From an uncultured Clostridia bacterium (GTDB lineage: Bacteria > Bacillota > Clostridia > Christensenellales > CAG-314): a DNA stretch of 64,000 bases. Position numbers and translations under genes: made by a program. Under the pieces are notes generated by a model. The model did no database searches and was not told the origin of the DNA. It worked only from the letters and a program-made list of their open reading frames with translations. Location of the stretch: positions 62,001-126,000 of the forward strand of contig CAKQEP010000001.1 of the NCBI GenBank assembly GCA_934230325.1, written 5' to 3'. Numbering within the stretch: the stretch's first letter is position 1; each line of letters begins with the position of its first letter. Positions 8,696 to 15,814 of the stretch are shown here, piece after piece.

Positions 8696-9454
8696 TCAAA
8701 TCGGCAAAACCGGCAAACCTATCGCCCGCCACAACATATTAAACAGCGAATAAATACCTTGTCTGCCATAATTTATATATAAAGTCAGCGGCGATACGTC
8801 AACGCCAAAAATCATCTCGCTAAAATACCCTAAAAGTATCAATACGATAAGAATATAACCGCTGTTTCTTATTAAAAAATTTAAAAATCTGTTTGTCGGC
8901 GGCAAAAATGTTTGCAGCACTCTGAATCCGTCCAACGGATACAGCGGCAACAAGTTGAAAAGGAAAAAGTTTAAATTAAACAAAACCGTCAATTCCAAAA
9001 AATAACGTACTAATATATAAAAATAAAACAGTACGTTGTCAATTGACGGCACGTTTACCAAATTAAACAGCGCAACAAAAAGCGACGCCAAAAAAGCGTT
9101 TATCAGATTAGTGATTACGCCCGCCAAAGCGACGTCTATCATTCCTTTTTTATATTTGTTGAAATTTGCAGGATTTACGGGTACGGGTTTTGCCCAGCCA
9201 AATCCGACCAAAAGCATCATCAACGTACCGAAAACGTCAAAGTGCCTAAACGGATTTATCGATAATCTGCCTGCATTTACGGCGGTCATATCCCCGTTTA
9301 TTTTGGCGGCATAGGCGTGCGCCATTTCATGAGAAGACAGCGAAAGCATCAACGCAAAAGCAAACGCCGCAATGATAAGCAACGTCATAGCATAGATATT
9401 TGCACCGTAGGATTCATAATATTTGGCAATATTGACCGCATAATTTATAATCAT
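8696..9454 (-). CDS. Site-2 protease family (M50, YwhC-like) membrane metalloprotease
   Basis: This polytopic protein has the zinc motif HEMAH (His42, Glu43, His46) within a membrane segment and a second NLLPLYPLDG motif with the zinc-binding Asp near the C-terminal half. The extended AKPVPVNP segment is typical of the short YwhC-type M50 branch without a PDZ domain. The substrate is unknown. M50 proteases of this type often precede scpA in Clostridia. The annotated ATG lies only eight bases from a consensus -10 element and has no SD sequence, so the message may be leaderless or the true start may be Met23. Confidence 0.87.
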   Translation of the reverse strand: MIINYAVNIAKYYESYGANIYAMTLLIIAAFAFALMLSLSSHEMAHAYAAKINGDMTAVNAGRLSINPFRHFDVFGTLMMLLVGFGWAKPVPVNPANFNKYKKGMIDVALAGVITNLINAFLASLFVALFNLVNVPSIDNVLFYFYILVRYFLELTVLFNLNFFLFNLLPLYPLDGFRVLQTFLPPTNRFLNFLIRNSGYILIVLILLGYFSEMIFGVDVSPLTLYINYGRQGIYSLFNMLWRAIGLPVLPI

Positions 9455-9462
9455 GATTATAT

Positions 9463-9491
9463 ATTATACACTACCCTACTGTTTTTTACAA
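9463..9491 (-). promoter_or_regulatory. Sigma-A promoter of the M50 protease-scpAB unit
   Basis: The minus strand reads TTGTAA (-35, 9486-9491), a 17-base spacer, and TATAAT (-10, 9463-9468). The predicted transcription start is at or within one or two bases of the ATG at 9454, which implies a leaderless transcript if that ATG is used. Confidence 0.7.
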
Positions 9492-9582
9492 GTTATTTTA
9501 TTAAAAATTCCATAAGTATGACCATTAAAACATGGCTTGCTATTTTCAATTGCGTTATCCTGCAAAACAAACGATCATAGAC

Positions 9583-9623
9583 AAAAAAGCAGCTTTAAAA
9601 CCATTGTTTAAAGCCGCTTTTTT
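9583..9623 (-). terminator. Terminator after dacF
   Basis: The inverted repeat AAAAAAGC-A-GCTTTAAA / TTTAAAGC-C-GCTTTTTT has a seven-base loop and T runs on both strands. It lies 15 bases after the dacF stop and could work in both directions, though no plus-strand gene precedes it. Confidence 0.85.
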
Positions 9624-9637
9624 CAAATGAAATTTTC

Positions 9638-10804
9638 TCAACTGTTTAATATATCGGACAAATAGTCAAAATAAGTTTTTTTGTCAATATCGTTTAAAGA
9701 TACAAGCTCCGTTTCGCGCAAAGTTTTACCGTCTTTTACTAAAAACGCTTTGCCTACTATATCCCCCTTTTTAATAGGTGCTTTAATTTTGGTATATTCC
9801 GTTACGACATTTATATCGCCGTTCTCCTCGCCCTTTTTTCCGAAATACGCAAGATTGTCTAACGCCGCAACTTCAACTGCGCTTATTTTTCCGTTTTTGA
9901 CTTGCGTCTGCATCGTATTGTTTTTATCGAGATAGATTCGCGTTTCAAAATTACCGAATCCGAAATTAAACATCGCAGAAACTTCCGCAAACCTTGTTTT
10001 GCTGTCCGGCTCGCCCAAAACGCACGCAATCAATCTCGTATTGCCTCTTTTTGCCGTTGCACACAAACAATGCAACGATTCGTTGGTATATCCCGTCTTG
10101 CCGCCGTCACACCCGTTGTAAAATCTTACCAACTTGTTTGTATTTGTCAAGGTAGTTATTCTCCCGCTCGGGTGCTTGTAATCTTCCAACCATATTTTAC
10201 TGTACTCAAAATAATTATTTTTTTGCCTAATCAACTCCGAAAGCATAGTCACACAGTCTTGGGCGCAACTATAATGATTTAAAGCGGGTAAACCCGTGCA
10301 ATTTACAAAATGCGTCGCTTTCAAATTTAATTGAGAAGCCTTTTTGTTCATCTCAAAAACAAAGTTTTCCACACTACCGAAAGTGTGCTCGGCAATAGCG
10401 ACGCTACTGTCGTTTGCCGAAGCAATTACGACGGTTTTAATCAAATCGCTCAATTTATGAACGCTCCCCGCTTCGATAAAAGCCTGACTGCCGCCCATAC
10501 CCGCCGCGTATGAACTGATAGAAACGTTATCGTCAAGGCTACACTTGTTGCTGTTGACGCAATCGTACGCCACAAGCAAAGTCATCATTTTTGTCATGCT
10601 TGCAATTTTGAGTTTTTCCGTTCCGTTTTTGTTTAAAACAATCGTTCCAGTATCAAAATCCGCAATGACTGCCGCCTTTGCGTTTGTCGCAAGACCTGCT
10701 ACCGGTTCTTTTTGAAGTGACGTTTCTGCAAACACGCATGAAGTGCAAGACAAAAAAAGCGTACATATCGCCAAAATCAATGTTGTTATGATAGGTTTTT
10801 TCAT
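9638..10804 (-). CDS. dacF: D-alanyl-D-alanine carboxypeptidase (S11), DacF-like
   Basis: This is a second secreted S11 penicillin-binding protein in the window. After a signal peptide (residues 1-26, ending CVFAET) it carries SMTK (Ser69-Lys72), SAN (129-131) and KTG (236-238), then a C-terminal beta-rich domain. The start at 10804 has a strong SD sequence (AAGGAG); an earlier in-frame start lies upstream of it and is rejected. It lies downstream of spoIVB and the probable spoIIM gene, and a sigma-F/G-like promoter precedes it, matching DacF, which is made in the forespore. The biochemical family is sure; the sporulation role is inferred. Confidence 0.88.
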   Translation of the reverse strand: MKKPIITTLILAICTLFLSCTSCVFAETSLQKEPVAGLATNAKAAVIADFDTGTIVLNKNGTEKLKIASMTKMMTLLVAYDCVNSNKCSLDDNVSISSYAAGMGGSQAFIEAGSVHKLSDLIKTVVIASANDSSVAIAEHTFGSVENFVFEMNKKASQLNLKATHFVNCTGLPALNHYSCAQDCVTMLSELIRQKNNYFEYSKIWLEDYKHPSGRITTLTNTNKLVRFYNGCDGGKTGYTNESLHCLCATAKRGNTRLIACVLGEPDSKTRFAEVSAMFNFGFGNFETRIYLDKNNTMQTQVKNGKISAVEVAALDNLAYFGKKGEENGDINVVTEYTKIKAPIKKGDIVGKAFLVKDGKTLRETELVSLNDIDKKTYFDYLSDILNS

Positions 10805-10876
10805 ACAATACTCCTTTCTTTTGTTTTTGTTTTCCTCTGCCACAAAAAAAATAACAAAAACTATTTTCTTTAAGGT

Positions 10877-10906
10877 TAGTATTTGTAAATAAGGCTTAAA
10901 TATGTA
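10877..10906 (-). promoter_or_regulatory. Possible sigma-F/sigma-G promoter of dacF
   Basis: The minus strand reads TACATA (10901-10906), a 17-base spacer and AATACTA (10877-10883). This compares with sigma-G TGAATA/CATACTA and sigma-F GYATA at the -35. It is located between the spoIIM stop and the dacF SD sequence. Confidence 0.4.
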
Positions 10907-10918
10907 ATCAAATTTAAA

Positions 10919-11527
10919 CTATATCAAACAAAAAATCGTTTTTACTATTAAAAAATTTATTAAAGTCACAGCAAGGCAAACGCCCAAAACCACAACGAGC
11001 ATTATCAAATAGAATTTCCCCATGCTTTTGATATAGTACTTATCCAAAATTCCGCATTCGCAAAAAGATTTTCTACACCAAGCAAAGCACAAAAAAATCA
11101 CAAAAACCATCGTAACGCACTCTACCAAAACCACCAGCGAGTACGCAACGCCCATCAAACCGAAAGACGATACGAGCGTGACGGTGGCAACGGCAACCCC
11201 CACGCCCTTAAGCAACGCAAAAACAAGCATTCCCCAAATGGTATATTTATTAAAACTCAAAGCAACGATACAAAGCAAAGTTTTTACATTATTAAAAAAT
11301 ACGTTAAACAAACAGCCAAAAAACGCCGTTTCCGTAGCGATAATCAAAATATTGCTTTCGTCGGCATAAAACAACCATTCTGTTTTTGTAAGACTATCGC
11401 TAAATATAAACCCCAAAACAACGCCGACTAAAAATACCGCAAAATAAACGATTAAAGCTATGCGATTACCTTTAATGAGATATTTTAATCTATCTTTGCT
11501 GTTTTCTGCAAGATTACGCAATTTCAT
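10919..11527 (-). CDS. spoIIM: Probable stage II sporulation protein M
   Basis: This 202-residue integral membrane protein has about five hydrophobic segments. It has an N-terminal NRIALIVYFAVFLVGVVLG helix, an NNVKTLLCIVALSF segment, a glycine-rich FALLKGVGVAVA helix, and a Cys-rich cytoplasmic loop (WCRKSFCECG). Length, helix order and the N(N/I)xK motif before the third helix resemble SpoIIM, part of the mother-cell DMP engulfment machine that degrades septal peptidoglycan. The location between spoIVB and dacF supports this. Similarity is judged by eye. A generic DUF95-type membrane protein is the alternative. The start has no clear SD sequence. Confidence 0.65.
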   Translation of the reverse strand: MKLRNLAENSKDRLKYLIKGNRIALIVYFAVFLVGVVLGFIFSDSLTKTEWLFYADESNILIIATETAFFGCLFNVFFNNVKTLLCIVALSFNKYTIWGMLVFALLKGVGVAVATVTLVSSFGLMGVAYSLVVLVECVTMVFVIFLCFAWCRKSFCECGILDKYYIKSMGKFYLIMLVVVLGVCLAVTLINFLIVKTIFCLI

Positions 11528-11566
11528 ACGTTAAAATATGAATTTTTTATCGATATTATTACTCTT

Positions 11567-12718
11567 TTATCGCTGATAAGCGTTGATTTTTTCAGCGGCG
11601 TCAATCATCCACTCGCCGTAAATCCCGTACCCTCTCGTAGGATCGTTGACAAAAACGTGAGTAACCGCGCCGACAAACTTACCTTTTTGAATAATAGGAC
11701 TTCCGCTCATGCCCTGAACGATGCCGCCCGTCAATTCGATAAGTTTTTTATCGGTAACTTTTATCACCAAACCTTTGTCGTCCGGATTTTTTTGTTTTGA
11801 CGCTTTAACTATTTCTATATCGTAATACTTTGGTTCTAAACCGTCCAAAGCGCAACGAATTTTTGCTTTGCCGACGGCAACTTCGTTTATTGCGGCTACG
11901 TTTGTAAGCGGCATATTCTCAAAAAAATCAACGTCGTTTATTTTGCCATATACGCCGAATTTGTTGTTTACAACAAGTTTACCTATTTTTTTGTCGCTGT
12001 TTATTACTCCGCGCACAGAGCCGGCTTTGCCTCTTTCACCTTTTTCGATACCCGTGATACCGCAAGTATACAAGTTTCCGCCGTTGATTTCGGCAATTTT
12101 TCCCGTTTTGTCATCGACAACGGGATGTCCCAAACAACCGAAAACTCCGTCGGGCAATACGAAAGACAAAGTTCCTATACCGCAACTCGAGTCTTTTACC
12201 CACAACCCTAATTTAAAACTATTCCCTACAATATCGTACAACGGCGTAATTTTGGTTGTAATTTCCACATTACCCCGTTTAATTTTTATATCCGTTTCTT
12301 TATCTTTGACTTTACTTAATATCCTTGATAAATCGCCTGAACTTTTTACGTCGGTACCGTTTATCTGCAAAAGTATATCGCCGATTTTTATGCCCGTTTC
12401 CGCCGCAGGACTTTTTAAACCGTTTTCCGTTAAAAACTCGTTTACGCCTATTACGATAACGCCTTCTCCGTCAAAAGACAGTCCGAGCGCATTACCACCG
12501 AGATAGACTTTATTTTTATGGTCGTTTTGTTTTGTATCGGCAACGTCATAAAAAAAGTCGCTTTTTATAACGTCGACATTGCTAAAACCGCATGCAGAAG
12601 TTTTTACGGATTCAAATTTCGATACGGACGCTGTTTGTCCGTACCCCACCGCCGCCGCAAATATGCAGGCAACCATAAAGAATAGCATCAAAATTACAAG
12701 TGTTTTATTTTGTTTCAT
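11567..12718 (-). CDS. spoIVB: SpoIVB serine peptidase
   Basis: This is the forespore-secreted protease that signals across the intermembrane space to activate pro-sigma-K processing. It has an N-terminal membrane anchor (residues 6-29), a PDZ domain with the carboxylate-binding area near KIGDILLQINGTDV, then an S55 peptidase domain with catalytic His in FGCLGHPVVD and catalytic Ser in GMSGSPI. The ATG at 12718 is used; an earlier TTG at 12733 lies in the ribosome-binding site. In Bacillus the order is recN-spoIVB-spo0A; here a probable spoIIM follows instead of spo0A. The 383-residue length is usual. Confidence 0.95.
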   Translation of the reverse strand: MKQNKTLVILMLFFMVACIFAAAVGYGQTASVSKFESVKTSACGFSNVDVIKSDFFYDVADTKQNDHKNKVYLGGNALGLSFDGEGVIVIGVNEFLTENGLKSPAAETGIKIGDILLQINGTDVKSSGDLSRILSKVKDKETDIKIKRGNVEITTKITPLYDIVGNSFKLGLWVKDSSCGIGTLSFVLPDGVFGCLGHPVVDDKTGKIAEINGGNLYTCGITGIEKGERGKAGSVRGVINSDKKIGKLVVNNKFGVYGKINDVDFFENMPLTNVAAINEVAVGKAKIRCALDGLEPKYYDIEIVKASKQKNPDDKGLVIKVTDKKLIELTGGIVQGMSGSPIIQKGKFVGAVTHVFVNDPTRGYGIYGEWMIDAAEKINAYQR

Positions 12719-12720
12719 AC

Positions 12721-12754
12721 AAAAAATCCTCAAACCGTATAATTAGTTTGAGGA
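12721..12754 (-). terminator. Terminator after recN overlapping the spoIVB ribosome-binding site
   Basis: The minus strand carries a 9-bp perfect stem, TCCTCAAAC pairing with GTTTGAGGA, with a 10-base loop and TTTTTT. The 3' arm contains GAGGA, which is also the spoIVB SD sequence nine bases from the ATG. Readthrough from recN would therefore both terminate and mask the spoIVB start. Confidence 0.8.
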
Positions 12755-12774
12755 TTTAATCTATAAATATTTGC
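12744..12774 (-). promoter_or_regulatory. Possible sigma-G promoter of spoIVB
   Basis: The minus strand reads GCAAATA (12768-12774), a 17-base spacer and CAAACTA (12744-12750), close to sigma-G TGAATA/CATACTA. The -10 overlaps the 5' arm of the recN terminator. Transcription would start near 12737, inside the loop. Confidence 0.45.
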
Positions 12775-12778
12775 AAAA

Positions 12779-14470
12779 TCAAATACTTTTTTTGTAATTA
12801 TCCGCCCATTCAAGCATTTCTTGAGCATGAAGACGGCTGTATTCGCCTATATTATCGCCGCCCATCAACCGCTCAATCTCTTTGATTTTGGTCGCTGTAT
12901 CGGCAATTTCGACTGAAGTTTTTGTTTTTTGATGTTCGGTTTGTTTTTGTATAAGATAATTGCTATCCCCCATAGCCGCCACTTGCGGCAAATGAGTAAT
13001 AACAAGGCATTGATAATTTCTGCTTATGTTGGCAAGTTTTTTAGCAACCATTTGCGCCACGTTGCCGGAAAGCCCGACGTCGATTTCGTCAAAAACCATA
13101 GTCGGAATATTTTCTATCCCAGCAGTGATGTTTTTGAGCGCAAGCAAAAACCGAGACATTTCGCCGCCCGATATAACCTTAGAAAGTTCTTTAAGCGGCT
13201 CGCCTGCGTTTGCAGAAAACATAAATACGGGCTTGTCGTATCCGTTTGCGTCGGGCGTATAATCTTCAAGCGTGGGCGCGTCATTAAAACTCACCGCAAA
13301 AGTTGCGTTTTTTATACCGAGTTCCGTTAATTCGTTAATAATCAAATCGCAAAACTCTTTAGACACGTCTTTTCGGTTTTGAGAAAGATTTTTTGCGACT
13401 GCATAGCACTTTTGTTTGATTAAATCAATATCTGCATTGATTTCTTCAATTTTTGCCGCTGCGTCAATCAAATCGTTGCGTTTTTTTATTGAATTATCAA
13501 AATAAGTCAATACGTCGTTTACGGTTGAGCCATACTTGCGTTTTAAACGCTTGTACAAATCTAATCTTTCTTCCGCTCTGTCCACTTCCGCAGGATTAAA
13601 ATCACATTCGGCTGTTTTTTGCTCCAACGTAGCGACAATATCGTCGATTTCGTATTTAAACGAAGCGAGTTTGTTGCATATTTCTTCCAAATCGCCGTCA
13701 TACGGCGTAATAGGCGTGAGAGAATTGTTGGCAAACCATATTTCCGTACCGACGTTGCCGCTTTCTGTCAAATGAACAAGCGCGCCTTTTAAACCCGACA
13801 CGATTTTTTGCGTGTTTGCAACCTTTGTCACAAAAGAACGTAGTTGCTCCTCCTCGTCGTTTGTGATTTCCGCCGATTCAATTTCTTTAATTTCATATTC
13901 GAGCAAATCGAGCGTTCTCGACCTTTCTGCGTCGCTCCCGCCAAAATCTTTCAGTCTGTTTTGCAAGTTTTTGTATTCTAAAGTTAATTTTTTGAGAATA
14001 TCGCTTTGCACGCAAGGCTTAAAATCGTCCAAAATTTGTAGTTGAGATTGCGGATTTAAAATATTTATATGGTCGGTTTGACCAAAAATATCGACCAAAG
14101 CGGCGGAAACGGCTTTGAGTGTTGTTAAAGTACATATTCTACCGCATATTCTGCATTCGTTTTTGCCTACGGCGGTCATTTTTCTTGAAAGAATGACAGT
14201 ATCGTCAACTTCAAAACCGTTCTCACTCAAAATTTTTGCTACGTGGGAATCGTTTTGACCGATATCAAAAACCGCTTCTACAAAAGCATAATCACAATCG
14301 GATTTAATCAAAGACTTGTCCGCCCTTTCGCCCAAAACAAAAGCAAGGCTGTCTACGAGAATACTTTTTCCCGCGCCCGTTTCTCCCGTAATGACGCAAA
14401 GACCGTCATTAAATTCGATATCTATTTTGTCGATAAGCGCAACGTTTGTAATGGACAAATTTTTAAGCAT
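12779..14470 (-). CDS. recN: DNA repair protein RecN
   Basis: This is an SMC-like ATPase acting at double-strand breaks. Walker A GETGAGKS is at residues 29-36. A long coiled-coil middle follows. ABC signature LSKVISGGEMSRFLLALK and Walker B TMVFDEIDVGLSG are near the C-terminal end. The 563-residue length is normal. It follows argR as in Bacillus subtilis and overlaps it by one base. The downstream hairpin separates it from spoIVB. Confidence 0.96.
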   Translation of the reverse strand: MLKNLSITNVALIDKIDIEFNDGLCVITGETGAGKSILVDSLAFVLGERADKSLIKSDCDYAFVEAVFDIGQNDSHVAKILSENGFEVDDTVILSRKMTAVGKNECRICGRICTLTTLKAVSAALVDIFGQTDHINILNPQSQLQILDDFKPCVQSDILKKLTLEYKNLQNRLKDFGGSDAERSRTLDLLEYEIKEIESAEITNDEEEQLRSFVTKVANTQKIVSGLKGALVHLTESGNVGTEIWFANNSLTPITPYDGDLEEICNKLASFKYEIDDIVATLEQKTAECDFNPAEVDRAEERLDLYKRLKRKYGSTVNDVLTYFDNSIKKRNDLIDAAAKIEEINADIDLIKQKCYAVAKNLSQNRKDVSKEFCDLIINELTELGIKNATFAVSFNDAPTLEDYTPDANGYDKPVFMFSANAGEPLKELSKVISGGEMSRFLLALKNITAGIENIPTMVFDEIDVGLSGNVAQMVAKKLANISRNYQCLVITHLPQVAAMGDSNYLIQKQTEHQKTKTSVEIADTATKIKEIERLMGGDNIGEYSRLHAQEMLEWADNYKKSI

Positions 14471-14922
14471 TACCCTACTATAGCCTCTAACTTACTTTTT
14501 AAGACAAGAGCGTCTTCCGACGTTTGTGTGACCATAAGAATAGTGTCGTATCCGCTGACGCAACCGACTAATTCCGGTATATTGAGTTGCTCGACAACCA
14601 TACCTACGTTTGTGGAGCAACCGGAAAGCGTCTTTACGACAACGAGATTGTTTGCCGTCGTAAAACTTACGACCGCTTCCTTAAAAACGTTTATCAATTT
14701 TGTAGAAATAATATAATCTACCGATTTTACCGTGACATAACGAGAAACGCCGCCTTCCGTCGCCGCTTTTATTAGCCCCAAATCTTTTATATCGCGACTT
14801 ATCGTGGCTTGCGTAACTTTAAAACCGTTGTTGGACAATTCTCTAACGAGATCGTCTTGCGTTTCTATGGAAGAATTATTGATAATTTCTAATATTTTAG
14901 ATTGTCGTTTTGCTCTTGACAT
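14470..14922 (-). CDS. argR: Arginine repressor
   Basis: This hexameric regulator of arginine metabolism has an N-terminal winged helix (residues 1-70, ATISRDIKDLGL recognition region) and a C-terminal oligomerisation/arginine-binding domain. The start at 14922 has GGAGG nine bases upstream and forms TAATG with the nadK stop, giving 150 residues. In characterised ArgR/AhrC the arginine-binding motif is GDDT. Here it reads GYDT, so one of the two aspartates is replaced by Tyr. No arginine biosynthesis gene is nearby. The order nadK-argR-recN is conserved in Firmicutes. Confidence 0.92.
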   Translation of the reverse strand: MSRAKRQSKILEIINNSSIETQDDLVRELSNNGFKVTQATISRDIKDLGLIKAATEGGVSRYVTVKSVDYIISTKLINVFKEAVVSFTTANNLVVVKTLSGCSTNVGMVVEQLNIPELVGCVSGYDTILMVTQTSEDALVLKSKLEAIVG

Positions 14923-15752
14923 TATTTTGTTACCTCCGAACCGCCCATGCTCCAACTGCTCAATTTTTTAAACAATTTACTAAAAAATCCTGCTGATTTA
15001 AATTTGATGAATTTTGCGCTTCTGCCGCTTTTGGACACCCAAACAGAACAGCCTGCGTCGAGTTTCCAGTCTGTCAAAACCCCGTCAATCAAACATTCTA
15101 TCGGCTGTTTGCAGGAAACTTTAACGTTTGACATGCCGGAAAAAACAACGGGACGATTTCTAAATGAGTGCGCGCATAACGGCGTAAGCAACGTCACGTC
15201 AAGGTCGGGATACAATATCGGTCCGCCCGCAGAAAGGGAATATGCCGTACTGCCTGTGGGCGTCGAAAGAATTATCCCGTCGCCTACAAAAGTATCCACA
15301 AACTCCGTGCCTACCGATACGTCGATAGCGACGGTGCCGTTTCTTTGAATATTGCAAAAAACCGCTTCGTTAAGCGCGTCTACGGAAAAATTATTGTAAC
15401 TCACTTTAAGCATGCTGCGGCTTTCTACGATATATTTGCCGCCCGCCAAAAGAGTAAGACCGTTTAGCAAATCGTTTATTTCGAGTTGGGACAAAAAGCC
15501 TATTTTTCCCATATTTATCGCAAGTATAGGCAAATCGAATTTTGTGCACAAATGCGAATAAACCAACATCGTGCCGTCACCGCCAAAAACCGCAACGCAA
15601 TCAGCCCCTTGCGACAGAATAATTTGCTCCAAATGGTTTAAATCGTTTGCAACGTTGACTTGTATGCCGCATTTTTTCGCATACATACAAAACAAGTCGT
15701 AAATACTCTCGTCGATGTCCTTATTGACGTTTTTTGCTAAAATAATTCTCAT
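14922..15752 (-). CDS. nadK: NAD kinase
   Basis: This enzyme makes NADP from NAD and ATP or polyphosphate. The diagnostic GGDGT motif is present (VAVFGGDGTML), followed by MGKIGFLSQ and STPTGSTAYSLSAGGP. The 276-residue length is usual. I use the ATG at 15752, with AGAGAG upstream; a GTG eight codons earlier is less likely. In Bacillus and in OLE-bearing genomes tlyA normally lies between dxs and nadK; here dxs and nadK are separated by only 62 bases and tlyA is absent. Confidence 0.95.
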   Translation of the reverse strand: MRIILAKNVNKDIDESIYDLFCMYAKKCGIQVNVANDLNHLEQIILSQGADCVAVFGGDGTMLVYSHLCTKFDLPILAINMGKIGFLSQLEINDLLNGLTLLAGGKYIVESRSMLKVSYNNFSVDALNEAVFCNIQRNGTVAIDVSVGTEFVDTFVGDGIILSTPTGSTAYSLSAGGPILYPDLDVTLLTPLCAHSFRNRPVVFSGMSNVKVSCKQPIECLIDGVLTDWKLDAGCSVWVSKSGRSAKFIKFKSAGFFSKLFKKLSSWSMGGSEVTK

Positions 15753-15814
15753 AATACTCTCTGAATTATTATACACAAAGAATTTAAATTATGCAATGAT
15801 AAAAACAAAAAATA

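Noticed and set aside
11528..11560. Sigma-E -35-like TTCATATT before spoIIM
   Set aside because: A matching -10 would have to lie inside the gene, and the sequence there does not fit.
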